Source: JAJDBU01 sp046756925 (GTDB lineage Bacteria; Nitrospirota; Nitrospiria; SBBL01; JAADHI01). From it: a stretch of DNA of 64,000 bases. Shown one piece after another: positions 42,077-51,235 of this stretch. The stretch lies in assembly GCA_046756925.1 (NCBI GenBank), contig JBHHXH010000001.1, forward strand, positions 30,360 to 94,359, read 5' to 3'. Position 1 is the stretch's first letter, and each line of letters opens with the position of its first letter. The translations under genes and the position numbers were made by a program. The notes under the pieces were generated by a model. It did not search any database. It was not told where the DNA came from and worked only from the letters and a program-made list of their open reading frames with translations.

Positions 42077-42918
42077 TGCGGCAGATCGGTCCCATTCCCT
42101 TTTGGAAGATGAGCGGCAGCGGTAACGATTTTATCGTCATCGACTACCGGAAACCGATTCCTTCTCAAGACGAGATGCGGGTTTTTGTTTCAAAGGTCTG
42201 CCGACGCGGCCTATCCGTCGGCGCGGACGGGGTCATCCTGATCCGATCCTCCACCAAGGCGGATTACGGATGGCACTATTACAACGCAGATGGCGGAGAA
42301 GTCGAGATGTGCGCCAACGGCAGCCGCTGCGCCGCCAGATTTGCAGTCGAAAACGGTATCGCCCCGGCCAAACATCGTTTTGAAACCTTGTCCGGCTTTG
42401 TCGATGCCGAAGTGATCTCCGGAACCGGCGGGCGCGTCCGTGTCCGGCTGCCCGATCCCTCCGGCTTAGACTTAAATGTGTCGATCGACATCTCCGGAAA
42501 GGCGGGAATCGGCCATACGGTGAATACCGGCGTGCCCCACGTCGTCTATTTCGTTGAAGATTTAGAAAGGGTAGACGTCATCGGCCTGGGCAGAAAAACG
42601 CGCTACCACCCCCTTTTCGCCCCCGAAGGAACCAATGCCAACTTTGTGACCGTGATCAATCCGCACCAAATGAAGATTCGAACCTACGAACGGGGTGTGG
42701 AAAACGAAACACTCGCCTGCGGCACGGGCGCCATTGGCGCCGCCTTGGTGGCGACCGCACTCGAGAAAACCATGCCGCCCGTTTCCTTGAGAACGCGAAG
42801 CGGTGTCATGCTCGTGGTCGATTTTAGACAGGAAAGATTGGATTTTAAGGACATTTCATTGGAAGGGGATGCCAGAATTATCTATAAAGGAGAAATCGAA
42901 AAAGAAGCGCTTTTGTGA
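42076..42918 (+). CDS. dapF: Diaminopimelate epimerase
   Basis: DapF converts LL-DAP to meso-DAP. The two catalytic cysteines are C79 (E-M-C-A-N-G-S-R-C) and C215 (L-A-C-G-T-G-A). The 280-residue length is normal. The start overlaps the end of the preceding gene (TGATG). It supplies LysA and peptidoglycan synthesis. Confidence 0.95.
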   Translation: MRQIGPIPFWKMSGSGNDFIVIDYRKPIPSQDEMRVFVSKVCRRGLSVGADGVILIRSSTKADYGWHYYNADGGEVEMCANGSRCAARFAVENGIAPAKHRFETLSGFVDAEVISGTGGRVRVRLPDPSGLDLNVSIDISGKAGIGHTVNTGVPHVVYFVEDLERVDVIGLGRKTRYHPLFAPEGTNANFVTVINPHQMKIRTYERGVENETLACGTGAIGAALVATALEKTMPPVSLRTRSGVMLVVDFRQERLDFKDISLEGDARIIYKGEIEKEALL

Positions 42919-42990
42919 TGAAAGGGGGCATGAAAACCCCTTTTCCAGTTTCTCTTTCATCCTTATAAACAAGAGGAGAGGGCAAGCATC

Positions 42991-43863
42991 ATGTTTCATG
43001 GTTCCATCGTCGCCATCGTCACCCCCTTTAAGGATGGCGCGGTCGATGAAAAGGCTTTGGGTGAACTGATCGATCTCCATCTCTCTTCGGGTACATCCGG
43101 GATCGTTCCCTGCGGGACCACCGGAGAGTCGGCCACCTTGTCTCATGAAGAACATAAACGGGTGATCGAGATGACGGTGAAAATCGTCGGCGGTCGCATT
43201 CCCGTTATCGCCGGCACCGGTTCGAACAGCACCGAAGAAGCCGTCGCACTGACGATGCATGCCCAATCCGCCGGCGCGGACGGCGCCTTGTTGATCACCC
43301 CTTATTACAACAAACCGACCCAAGAGGGGCTTTATCTTCATTATAAACGGATCGCAGAGGCGGTCGACCTGCCCTTGGTCCTTTACAACATTCCCGGTCG
43401 GACCGGCGTGAACATGCTTCCATCCACGGTATCGCGCTTGACAGCCTACGAAAACATCGTCGGCATGAAAGAGGGCAGTGGCTCGATCCAACAGGTAGCG
43501 GAGCTCATTCACTTGTGTGGAGAGCGGCTGACGGTACTATCCGGTGACGACGCCATCACCCTTCCCATGATGGCGCTCGGGGCAAAAGGAGCCATATCGG
43601 TGACCGCGAACATTGTCCCAGGGGATATGACAAAGATGATTGCGGCCGGCGCCCGTGGAGACATGAGCGGCGCGAAAATCTGGCACGATCGACTCTATCC
43701 GCTTCACCAGGCCCTTTTCTTGGAGACCAACCCCGTTCCGGTAAAGACCGCCCTTTCGATGTTGGGACGATGTAGCGACGAAATACGGCTGCCGCTCTCG
43801 TCGCTCTCCGAAGCCAACCGAAAGCGTTTAAAGGCGGCCATCGTCAACCATGGCTTGCTCTAG
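42991..43863 (+). CDS. dapA: 4-hydroxy-tetrahydrodipicolinate synthase
   Basis: DapA condenses pyruvate and aspartate semialdehyde at the entry to the DAP pathway. The TIM-barrel chain of 290 residues has G-T-T-G-E-S at 42-47, Y132 in L-Y-N-I-P-G-R-T-G and the Schiff-base Lys160 in G-M-K-E-G-S-G. Strong AGAGGAGAGG precedes the ATG. Confidence 0.95.
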   Translation: MFHGSIVAIVTPFKDGAVDEKALGELIDLHLSSGTSGIVPCGTTGESATLSHEEHKRVIEMTVKIVGGRIPVIAGTGSNSTEEAVALTMHAQSAGADGALLITPYYNKPTQEGLYLHYKRIAEAVDLPLVLYNIPGRTGVNMLPSTVSRLTAYENIVGMKEGSGSIQQVAELIHLCGERLTVLSGDDAITLPMMALGAKGAISVTANIVPGDMTKMIAAGARGDMSGAKIWHDRLYPLHQALFLETNPVPVKTALSMLGRCSDEIRLPLSSLSEANRKRLKAAIVNHGLL

Positions 43864-43926
43864 TAAAGAAGGAATGACACCATCGCAAGAGGGGCTAGAT
43901 CGGCAAATATAAGGAGCAAACTTATC

Positions 43927-44430
43927 ATGGATCAAGAAGCCAAAAAAACCGTCCTTCGGATGATTCCCTACGGTCTCTATGTTCTCACCGGCGCACAGGG
44001 CGAAGACCGCGTTGCAGCGGCGACCATTAATTGGGTGACCCAAAGCGCCTTCGAACCGCCGCTGATCGTCGCAGGCGTCAAAGCGGATTCGGGTGCACAC
44101 GGCGTCATCAAGGAAGCGGGTGTTTTCGCACTCAACATCTTAGGCAAAGGGCAAGCCTCGACGGCTTATGCTTTTTTTAAACCCAGCGTGAAGAAAGACG
44201 GCAAGATCAATGGAGAGGCGGTCCGTTTCGGCACGACCGGCGCCCCTATCTTGGAAAACGCGCCGGCGTATCTGGAGTGCAAGCTGGTCGAGCGGATCGA
44301 AAAAGGCGACCATTCCATCTTCATCGGAGAAGTGGTCGATGCGGGTTTTAAAAATCCCATCTCGGGGCGGCCCGATGATGCCACACTGACACTGAAAGAT
44401 CTTGGAGAAAAAGTCTTCTACGGCGGGTAA
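43927..44430 (+). CDS. Flavin reductase-like protein
   Basis: A 167-residue FMN-binding split-barrel protein of the flavin reductase/flavoredoxin family. It starts R-M-I-P-Y-G-L-Y-V-L-T-G and has N-W-V-T-Q-S-A-F-E-P-P-L-I-V-A-G-V-K, A-L-N-I-L and D-H-S-I-F-I-G-E-V. Its electron partner is unknown. It sits between dapA and dapB in the same direction, 64 bp after dapA, although its role in lysine synthesis is not evident. Confidence 0.85.
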   Translation: MDQEAKKTVLRMIPYGLYVLTGAQGEDRVAAATINWVTQSAFEPPLIVAGVKADSGAHGVIKEAGVFALNILGKGQASTAYAFFKPSVKKDGKINGEAVRFGTTGAPILENAPAYLECKLVERIEKGDHSIFIGEVVDAGFKNPISGRPDDATLTLKDLGEKVFYGG

Positions 44431-44498
44431 ACGCCCGGCTTTTGATCTCTCCCCGTACCACCAACCAGACAACCACCATGTAAAGGAATGGACGATCA

Positions 44499-45299
44499 AT
44501 GAAAATTATTGTTTCCGGATCCGCAGGCAGAATGGGACGCGCCATCTTAGAAAGCCTCTATCAAGAAGACGACCTTGAGCTTGGCGCAGCACTGGAAAAG
44601 AAGGGTCATCCGGCCATTAAAAAAGATGTCGGAACGTTCATCGGCATCGGCAACTGGGGGATTGCTTTTTCCTTATATACCAAGAAAACGCTCTTGCGTG
44701 GAGATGTCGTCGTCGATTTCACCTATCCCCAAGGCACCATCAAAATGGTCCAAGAATCGAAGGCCAAACAGAAACCGATGGTCATCGGGACCACGGGTTT
44801 TACAAGAGAAGACCACGGCAAGATCGAAGCGGCGGCGAAGAAAATCCCTATCGTTCTTTCCCCAAACATGAGCGTCGGCGTTAACGTCATGTTTAAGCTG
44901 ATCTCGGATGCGACCCAGGCCCTGGGCGAGGCTTACGATGTCGAAATATTGGAGATTCATCATAGACAAAAAAAGGACGCACCCAGCGGCACCGCGATTC
45001 GGCTCGGCGAGGTCGTCGCCGCTTCTAGAAAAACGAGTCTCCAGCAAGTGGGGCGTTTTGCACGTCAGGGAAATATCGGTGTCCGCAATGCGGGAGAGAT
45101 CGGCCTCCAGAGCTTGCGTGCGGGGGATGTGGTGGGCGATCACACCGTGACCTTTGCGGGCCTCGGGGAGCGCATCGAGTTGACCCATCGCGCGCACCAT
45201 CGGAATAATTTCGCCCGTGGCGCGCTCATGGCCGCAAGGTGGATCGTCAATCAAGCGCCCGGTCTGTACGACATGATGGATGTATTGAACCTAAAATAA
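44499..45299 (+). CDS. dapB: 4-hydroxy-tetrahydrodipicolinate reductase
   Basis: DapB reduces the DapA product with NAD(P)H. It has an N-terminal G-S-A-G-R-M-G-R Rossmann motif, I-G-T-T-G-F near residue 88-93, and E-I-H-H-R-Q-K-K-D-A-P-S-G-T-A in the catalytic domain. The 266-residue length is normal. AAAGGA precedes the ATG. Confidence 0.95.
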   Translation: MKIIVSGSAGRMGRAILESLYQEDDLELGAALEKKGHPAIKKDVGTFIGIGNWGIAFSLYTKKTLLRGDVVVDFTYPQGTIKMVQESKAKQKPMVIGTTGFTREDHGKIEAAAKKIPIVLSPNMSVGVNVMFKLISDATQALGEAYDVEILEIHHRQKKDAPSGTAIRLGEVVAASRKTSLQQVGRFARQGNIGVRNAGEIGLQSLRAGDVVGDHTVTFAGLGERIELTHRAHHRNNFARGALMAARWIVNQAPGLYDMMDVLNLK

Positions 45300-45422
45300 G
45301 CCGCGATTTCATAGGATCTGGGGGCAGACGGGCAAATGGTATTTAGACAAAAGCTTTGACCGATGAGGCAAGACATCCCGACACAACAGGCCCCTTTTTT
45401 ACAGTGAATAAGAGGAGAATGC

Positions 45423-46604
45423 GTGAAAAAATTAGATGTTCAGCTTGCAGACCGCATTAAGGGTCTTCCCCCCTACCTTTTCGCCGCGATCGATAAAATG
45501 AAACAGGCGGCGATCGATGCAGGGAAGGACATCATCGATCTCGGGGTCGGCGATCCCGATCTCCCGACGCCGGCACCGATTATCGAGGCCCTTCAAAAAG
45601 CGGCAACAAACCCCCAGCATCACCAATATCCAAGTTATGTCGGCATGCTTTCCTTCCGCGAAGCCGTCACCAAGTGGTACGACAAGCGCTTTCAGGCAAC
45701 GCTGGACCCCCGAACCGAGGTGCTCTCTTTGATTGGGTCGAAGGAGGGCATTGCGCACCTTCCGATGGCCTTGATCAACCCGGGCGATACGGCCTTGATG
45801 ACCGACCCCGGATACCCCGTTTACGAGGCGGGAACCCTTTTTGCCGGGGGCAGACCGGTTTTTGTGCCCTTAAAAAAAGAAGGGGGCTTTTTGCCGGATC
45901 TCGATGCCATTCCTGCGGAGGTGGCGGACCATGCAAAACTGTTTTTCTTAAACTATCCCGGCAACCCGACCGCGGCTGTCGCCGATCGCCCTTTTTTCGA
46001 AAAACTGATCGCTTTCGCCGATCGCCACAACATTGTGATCGCCCACGATGCAGCCTATTCGGAGATTTACTATGACGGGGCACCGCCGGTCGGTTTTATG
46101 GAAGTCGACGGCGCCAAGGAGGTCGGCATCGAGTTTCACTCCCTTTCCAAAACCTACAATATGACCGGATGGCGTATCGGGTTTGCGGTCGGAAACAGCA
46201 ACGTGGTTGCCGCCTTAGGCAAGGTGAAGACAAATATCGACTCGGGTATTTTCCAGGCCATCCAAGCAGCGGGAATGACCGCCCTGGAGATGGATGAAGC
46301 CCCCCTTGCCGTCATTCGAAAGGTTTATCAGGAGCGTCGCGATGTCCTGGTGGCTGGACTGAAAAAACTCGGGTTTCAGATCGATCCTCCAAAGGCCGCT
46401 TTCTATCTTTGGATTCCGACACCGGACGGCATCTCCTCAACGGACATGACGGCAAAGCTCCTTCAAGAAGCCGCGATCGTGACGACGCCGGGAAATGGCT
46501 TCGGAAAGGGCGGAGAGGGCTATTTCCGCATGACGCTCTGTGTTTCAAAAGACCGCCTCGAAGAAGCGGTCGAACGCATGAACAAAGCAGGAATCCGTGG
46601 ATGA
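45423..46604 (+). CDS. dapL: LL-diaminopimelate aminotransferase
   Basis: DapL converts tetrahydrodipicolinate directly to LL-DAP, bypassing the acylated intermediates. The fold-I aminotransferase of 393 residues has L-G-V-G-D-P-D-L-P-T-P, Y-P-G-N-P-T-A and the PLP-Lys motif S-L-S-K-T-Y-N-M-T-G-W-R. These fit DapL rather than plain aspartate aminotransferase. GAGGAG precedes the GTG start by 4-5 bases. It closes the dapA-dapB-dapL set and overlaps folK by 8 bp. Confidence 0.9.
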   Translation: MKKLDVQLADRIKGLPPYLFAAIDKMKQAAIDAGKDIIDLGVGDPDLPTPAPIIEALQKAATNPQHHQYPSYVGMLSFREAVTKWYDKRFQATLDPRTEVLSLIGSKEGIAHLPMALINPGDTALMTDPGYPVYEAGTLFAGGRPVFVPLKKEGGFLPDLDAIPAEVADHAKLFFLNYPGNPTAAVADRPFFEKLIAFADRHNIVIAHDAAYSEIYYDGAPPVGFMEVDGAKEVGIEFHSLSKTYNMTGWRIGFAVGNSNVVAALGKVKTNIDSGIFQAIQAAGMTALEMDEAPLAVIRKVYQERRDVLVAGLKKLGFQIDPPKAAFYLWIPTPDGISSTDMTAKLLQEAAIVTTPGNGFGKGGEGYFRMTLCVSKDRLEEAVERMNKAGIRG

Positions 46605-47181
46605 AGAAGATCGAGGGGACTTGCTTCCCCTAGAAAAAAAGGGTGTCTTCGTCGGGATCGGCTCCAACATGGGAAACCGACTCGACTACTGCCGGAAGGC
46701 CGTGCGCGCCCTTCAGTTGGCGGACGGCATCCGCATCGATCGGGTCTCTTCACTTTACGAAACATCGCCCATCGGCTTTTTAGAACAAAACTTGTTTTAC
46801 AACGCCGTCGTCGCGATCGAAACCCTCCTTTCTCCGAAGGCCCTCCTACAGCGCTGTCAAGCCATAGAGCGGGCCTTCGGAAAACAAGTGTCCGTCCCAA
46901 AGGGACCCCGCACCATTGATCTTGATCTTCTTTTCTATCATCGCCGGATCTTCCACTCTCAAGCCTTGACCCTCCCGCACCCGGAGGCGGCCAAGCGGCG
47001 CTTTGTCCTGGTCCCCCTTGCCGAGATTGCACCGGACTTTGTTCATCCGACCGTCCACGACACCGTAAGAAACCTGCTCAAGCGGTTCCCTCCCGATCGA
47101 TTGGAATGCGTGGAGAAGCGCTTGCCGTCTGGATGGCAAGCAGAAAGGACCGGGAAGGGGGCTCATGAAGGCGATCTCTAG
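46597..47181 (+). CDS. folK: Hydroxymethyldihydropteridine pyrophosphokinase
   Basis: FolK adds pyrophosphate to 6-hydroxymethyl-dihydropterin in folate synthesis. It has V-F-V-G-I-G-S-N-M-G-N-R near 17-28, S-S-L-Y-E-T-S-P-I-G and the R-T-I-D-L-D-L-L-F-Y signature. A GTG start at 46597 overlaps the dapL end. It overlaps panC by 17 bp, so this is a polycistronic run. Confidence 0.92.
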   Translation: MDEEDRGDLLPLEKKGVFVGIGSNMGNRLDYCRKAVRALQLADGIRIDRVSSLYETSPIGFLEQNLFYNAVVAIETLLSPKALLQRCQAIERAFGKQVSVPKGPRTIDLDLLFYHRRIFHSQALTLPHPEAAKRRFVLVPLAEIAPDFVHPTVHDTVRNLLKRFPPDRLECVEKRLPSGWQAERTGKGAHEGDL

Positions 47182-48052
47182 CTTGAAGGGGCTTCGTCAG
47201 GCCCTTCGGCCCATTCGAAACACCGGCAATATTGCGCTGGTTCCGACGATGGGCGCTTTTCATGAAGGACATCTGTCCTTGATGCGAAAGGCGAAACAGG
47301 AGTGTGTTTTTACGGTGGTTTCCCTCTTTGTGAACCCCTTGCAATTCGGTCCCAAGGAAGACTACGACGTCTACCCCAGGAACTTGGCATCGGATCGAAA
47401 AATGGCAAGGTCGGTCGGAATCGATCTCTTGTGGACGCCCTCGGAAAAAAACCTTTTCCCGCCTGCGTTTCAGACGCGCATCCAGGTCCCCCAGCTGAGC
47501 CACTGCTTAGAAGGTGCGGCCCGGCCCGATCACTTCACAGGCGTGGCGACCATCGTCGGCATCCTGCTGAATCTGGTGCGGCCGGACCGGCTCTATCTCG
47601 GAGAAAAAGACTTTCAGCAAACGCGTGTGATTGCACGCTTGGCGGCCGACCTTCATTTCGATACCCAAATCCGCATCTGTCCAACCGTGCGGGAAAAAGA
47701 CGGCCTTGCCATGAGTTCAAGGAACGCCCGTCTGACGGCATCCGAACGAAAGGCCGCGCCGATTTTATACCGGGCGCTTCGCCAGGGACAAGCTCTCGTC
47801 CGCGGGGGCACGCTGGATGCACAAGCGGTTATTCAAGCGGTGCAATCGATTCTTGTATCGGAACCGGGGATTAAAATCGAATACATCGCGCTCTGTGATC
47901 CTTTGCGCCTGGAGCCGATACGGCGCATAAAAACAAGCGCTGTCCTCCTGGCGGCGATCCGAGTCGGCTCCGTCCGTTTGATAGACAATGTGGCCCTCAA
48001 GGTGACTTCCATACGGACTTCCGGGAGGGCGGATTCATTGACAATGAAATGA
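47165..48052 (+). CDS. panC: Pantothenate synthetase
   Basis: PanC joins pantoate and beta-alanine using ATP. The 295-residue chain has P-T-M-G-A-F-H-E-G-H near 28-37, F-V-N-P-L-Q-F-G, and E-K-D-G-L-A-M-S-S-R-N, all canonical. It overlaps folK by 17 bp. Confidence 0.95.
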   Translation: MKAISSLKGLRQALRPIRNTGNIALVPTMGAFHEGHLSLMRKAKQECVFTVVSLFVNPLQFGPKEDYDVYPRNLASDRKMARSVGIDLLWTPSEKNLFPPAFQTRIQVPQLSHCLEGAARPDHFTGVATIVGILLNLVRPDRLYLGEKDFQQTRVIARLAADLHFDTQIRICPTVREKDGLAMSSRNARLTASERKAAPILYRALRQGQALVRGGTLDAQAVIQAVQSILVSEPGIKIEYIALCDPLRLEPIRRIKTSAVLLAAIRVGSVRLIDNVALKVTSIRTSGRADSLTMK

Positions 48053-48104
48053 TTAAAATGATAGATTAATTTCACTGTCGATAAACCGCGTTCTGAGAAA
48101 AACC

Positions 48105-48560
48105 ATGCTCATCCAAATGAAAGTTCGGGGAATGATGTTTGATCCGATTAATAACGCTTACATCGTCATCCTCCGGGGAGAGGAAAACACGGAGGTCTTG
48201 CCGATCTGGATTGGACGGCCCGAAGCCAATGCCATCAGTTTGGCGTTGGAAGGCATATTTACGCCACGCCCGATGACGCACGATCTTATTCACAATGTGA
48301 TGGAAACGCTCGGCGCAAAAATTATCAGTGTCGTGGTGACCGACCTTCAAGACAGCACCTATTTCTCGAAAACCCACCTGACCTATCAAGATTCGGAATT
48401 TACGGTCGATTCAAGGCCCAGCGATGCCATTGCCCTTGCCTTGAGGGCCGACGCCCCGATTTTTGTTTCGGAAGAAGTCATTAAGAAGCAGAGTTCCGAA
48501 GAACTCGATCGATGGCTCGAAAATTTAAAACCCGAGGACTTTGGCAAGTACGATACCTAA
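48105..48560 (+). CDS. Bifunctional nuclease family protein (DUF151), copy 1
   Basis: A 151-residue member of the bifunctional nuclease (BFN, DUF151) family, reported to have DNase and RNase activity in plants but uncertain in bacteria. It shows L-P-I-W-I-G-R-P-E-A-N-A-I, R-P-M-T-H-D-L and D-S-R-P-S-D-A-I-A-L-A. It is 53 bp after panC and 62 bp before a related copy, a tandem duplication. Confidence 0.85.
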   Translation: MLIQMKVRGMMFDPINNAYIVILRGEENTEVLPIWIGRPEANAISLALEGIFTPRPMTHDLIHNVMETLGAKIISVVVTDLQDSTYFSKTHLTYQDSEFTVDSRPSDAIALALRADAPIFVSEEVIKKQSSEELDRWLENLKPEDFGKYDT

Positions 48561-48622
48561 ACGATATGGGTGATTCCAGTGCGTCCCCTATCATTTAAGC
48601 CTTGTCTCGAATCGAAGACACG

Positions 48623-49126
48623 ATGAATATCCCCTTAAAAGTTCATGCCGTCATATCGGATCCAAACACCGAGGCTCAGATTGTCATCTTAAAGGATGAG
48701 CAGGAATTAGAACTCTTGCCGATTTGGGTGGGGACGGCGGAGGGAAATGCCATTCGATTCGCCCTTGAAGGCGTTGGCGCGCCAAGACCCCTGACCCACG
48801 ATCTTTTACGAAGCCTCCTTGAGCACCTCGATGTCCGCATGGAAAAAGTCGTTATACACGATATGAACGAGGGAACCTACTTTGCCTCCCTTCATCTTCT
48901 TCCGGGTCGATCGAAGCAACAAAAGGTCTCTTCCCAAGCGGATCAGGGTGATGAAATCGAGGAGCAGACGGTGGATGCCCGTCCAAGCGATGCGATTGCA
49001 CTGGCGCTCCGCATGGGTGTTCCGATTTATGCAACCGAAGAAGTCCTGCAGAAAAAAGGATCTGAAAATCTGGATGCCTGGTTGGAAAAATTGAAACCGA
49101 AGGATTCCGGGCCTTACGATGCATAA
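48623..49126 (+). CDS. Bifunctional nuclease family protein (DUF151), copy 2
   Basis: A 167-residue paralogue of the upstream gene with the same blocks: L-P-I-W-V-G-T-A-E-G-N-A-I, R-P-L-T-H-D-L and D-A-R-P-S-D-A-I-A-L-A. An extra acidic/Gln-rich insertion lies near residue 105-120. The ATG at 48623 aligns with copy 1; a TTG at 48602 is upstream and in frame. The divergence between copies suggests an old duplication. Confidence 0.85.
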   Translation: MNIPLKVHAVISDPNTEAQIVILKDEQELELLPIWVGTAEGNAIRFALEGVGAPRPLTHDLLRSLLEHLDVRMEKVVIHDMNEGTYFASLHLLPGRSKQQKVSSQADQGDEIEEQTVDARPSDAIALALRMGVPIYATEEVLQKKGSENLDAWLEKLKPKDSGPYDA

Positions 49127-49162
49127 TGCATCCAACGGTGATCGTGGGGATCAATTTTTTTA

Positions 49163-49189
49163 TTGACAAATCGCTTGCGGATATATAAG
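49163..49189 (+). promoter_or_regulatory. Likely promoter of the rplM-rpsI operon
   Basis: TTGACA at 49163-49168 and TATAAG at 49184-49189 with a 15-base spacer lie 36 bp before the rplM start. The spacer is two bases shorter than ideal. Confidence 0.45.
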
Positions 49190-49225
49190 AATTATGTCTT
49201 TTGCTTCTTGTAGGAAGTATTACTT

Positions 49226-49657
49226 TTGAAAACACATGCCTTTATAAGATCCGAGGTTCAGGAAAAATGGCATCTTGTTGATGCGGACGGTCTCATTTTG
49301 GGAAGAATGGCAGCGCAAATCGCTGCCGTTTTAAGAGGAAAGCATACACCCTGCTTTACCCCGAACCAAGACCTTGGAGACCACGTGGTCGTCGTCAACG
49401 CCGAAAAGGTCGTCCTGACGGGAAAGAAAGAAACCCAGAAGCAGTATTTTCGACATACCGGATACATTGGCGGCATTAAATCCACAAGCGTCAAACAACT
49501 GCGCGCGGAAAAACCGGAACACATTATAAAAAATGCGATCCTTGGGATGCTGCCCAAGACCAAGCTGGGAAATGCAATGGGCCGTAAATTGCGGGTGTAT
49601 GCGGGAGAAAATCACCCCCATCAAGCGCAAAAACCGGAACCCTTCACGATTCGATAG
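49226..49657 (+). CDS. rplM: 50S ribosomal protein L13
   Basis: L13 of 143 residues with the usual W-H-L-V-D-A-D-G-L-I-L-G-R-M-A opening, V-V-V-N-A-E-K-V, and A-V-L-G-M-L-P-type segment I-L-G-M-L-P-K-T-K-L-G. The start is a TTG, eight bases after AGGAAG. It is followed by rpsI, the conserved pair. Confidence 0.96.
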   Translation: MKTHAFIRSEVQEKWHLVDADGLILGRMAAQIAAVLRGKHTPCFTPNQDLGDHVVVVNAEKVVLTGKKETQKQYFRHTGYIGGIKSTSVKQLRAEKPEHIIKNAILGMLPKTKLGNAMGRKLRVYAGENHPHQAQKPEPFTIR

Positions 49658-49672
49658 AAAGGGATAAGAGCC

Positions 49673-50065
49673 GTGCCATCATTACGCACTCATTCAATTG
49701 GCAAACGGAAAAGCGCTGTTGCCCGGGTTTGGCTGAAGGCCGGAGAGGGCAACATGGTTGTCAACGGTATGATTGCCGATCGCTACTTTCCGAGAGAGTC
49801 CTGGAAATATATTGTAAGACAGCCCTTTCAGGTCACCGAAACCCAGTCAAAATACAACGTGGTTGCAAATATCAAAGGTGGTGGTCTTAGCGGACAGGCC
49901 GGCGCCTTAAGACAAGCCATTGCCAAAGCCCTTTTGGAATTCAATCCTCAATATAGAGACCGTTTGAAAAAGGAGGGATTTCTTACCCGAGACGCCAGGA
50001 AAAAAGAACGAAGAAAATATGGCCAAAAAGGGGCCCGGGCCAAGTTCCAATTTTCCAAACGCTAA
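49673..50065 (+). CDS. rpsI: 30S ribosomal protein S9
   Basis: S9 of 130 residues with the R-K-x-A-V-A-R-V start, G-G-G-L-S-G-Q-A-G-A-L-R and the basic C-terminal K-A-R-A-x-F-Q-F-S-K-R tail that reaches the P site. The start is a GTG after AAGGGATAAGAGCC. It is 15 bp after rplM. Confidence 0.96.
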   Translation: MPSLRTHSIGKRKSAVARVWLKAGEGNMVVNGMIADRYFPRESWKYIVRQPFQVTETQSKYNVVANIKGGGLSGQAGALRQAIAKALLEFNPQYRDRLKKEGFLTRDARKKERRKYGQKGARAKFQFSKR

Positions 50066-50091
50066 CGATCCTTATATATTGAATTATATTC

Positions 50092-50121
50092 AAGGAAGGT
50101 CGTTGGGCCTTCCTTTTTTTT
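50092..50121 (+). terminator. Rho-independent terminator after rpsI
   Basis: Stem AAGGAAGG/CCTTCC(TT) with a short loop (50092-50099 and 50108-50115) runs into a T tract ending at 50121. It separates the ribosomal pair from argC. Confidence 0.85.
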
Positions 50122-50195
50122 GGTGCGATTTCAGCAAATCCTTATCTCGTTTTTTTTATTTTCTTTAGGATTTTTTTTTCAAGGAACAGACGGCC

Positions 50196-51227
50196 ATGAA
50201 AGTCGGTATCATCGGCGCAACGGGATACACGGGAGGGGAACTGCTTCGTCTTTTGAGACACCACCCGAAGGCCGATGTCATATGCGTCACCTCCGAAAGA
50301 TCCGCCGGCCAACCCTTGGTCGAGCGTCATCCCTTCTTAAATGGACATTACGACCTCCGTCTTGAAGCGCTTCATCCGGAAAAGATCGCTAAAAAAGCCG
50401 ATTTTTTATTTATTGCGCTTTCTCACACGCAGGCAATGGCCCCTGTTTTTCAGTTCATTGCCTCTGGAAAAAAAGTCGTTGATCTGTCAGCGGATTTCCG
50501 TCTTCGGTCAGGAAAACTTTATGAAAAATGGTACGGCACGGCTCATGCTTGTCCATCTCTTCTCAAACGGAGCGTGTACGGGCTTCCGGAAATTTATCGT
50601 AAAAAGATCGCCAGGGCAACATTGGTTGCAAACCCCGGCTGCTACCCGACGGGGGCGCTTCTCCCGATCATCCCTTTTTTAAAACAAGGATTAATCGATC
50701 CGAGTCGAGAGATCATTGTGGATGCGAAGTCCGGTGTATCGGGCGCCGGGAGAAGCCCGAAGGAGACGACTCATTTTCCCGAGGTCAACGAAGGCCATAT
50801 GGCGTATGGGATTGGAATGCATCGTCATCTTCCTGAAATCATACAAGAGATCACACGAAACGGGGAGGTTCGTCCAAAGGTGCTCTTTACCCCGCACCTC
50901 CTACCGATCAACAGAGGCATACTAACGACGATTTACTTTCCTCTTCGCGCAAGACTATCTCAAAAACGGATTTCATCCGTTTTATCGTCTTACAAAAAAG
51001 AAGTCTTTATTCGCCTCATCAAGGGATCTCCCAATGTCGCTCACGTGAGGGGGAGCAACGATTGTCATATTACGGGTATTCCGAGCCCATCGGGGCGCAC
51101 GGCCATCCTTATTTCGGCGATCGATAACCTGGGAAAAGGGGCCGCGGGACAAGCGATCCAAAACATGAATATCATGATGGGATGGGAAGAATGCCTGGGT
51201 CTTCACGGACCCGGCCTTTTTCCCTGA
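50196..51227 (+). CDS. argC: N-acetyl-gamma-glutamyl-phosphate reductase
   Basis: ArgC makes acetylglutamate semialdehyde with NADPH. The 343-residue chain has the N-terminal G-A-T-G-Y-T-G-G-E-L-L-R-L-L motif at 7-20 and catalytic Cys149 in V-A-N-P-G-C-Y-P-T-G. It lies 8 bp before argJ. The arg genes are thus split between this pair and the argDFGH block. Confidence 0.94.
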   Translation: MKVGIIGATGYTGGELLRLLRHHPKADVICVTSERSAGQPLVERHPFLNGHYDLRLEALHPEKIAKKADFLFIALSHTQAMAPVFQFIASGKKVVDLSADFRLRSGKLYEKWYGTAHACPSLLKRSVYGLPEIYRKKIARATLVANPGCYPTGALLPIIPFLKQGLIDPSREIIVDAKSGVSGAGRSPKETTHFPEVNEGHMAYGIGMHRHLPEIIQEITRNGEVRPKVLFTPHLLPINRGILTTIYFPLRARLSQKRISSVLSSYKKEVFIRLIKGSPNVAHVRGSNDCHITGIPSPSGRTAILISAIDNLGKGAAGQAIQNMNIMMGWEECLGLHGPGLFP

Positions 51228-51235
51228 GGTGCACC

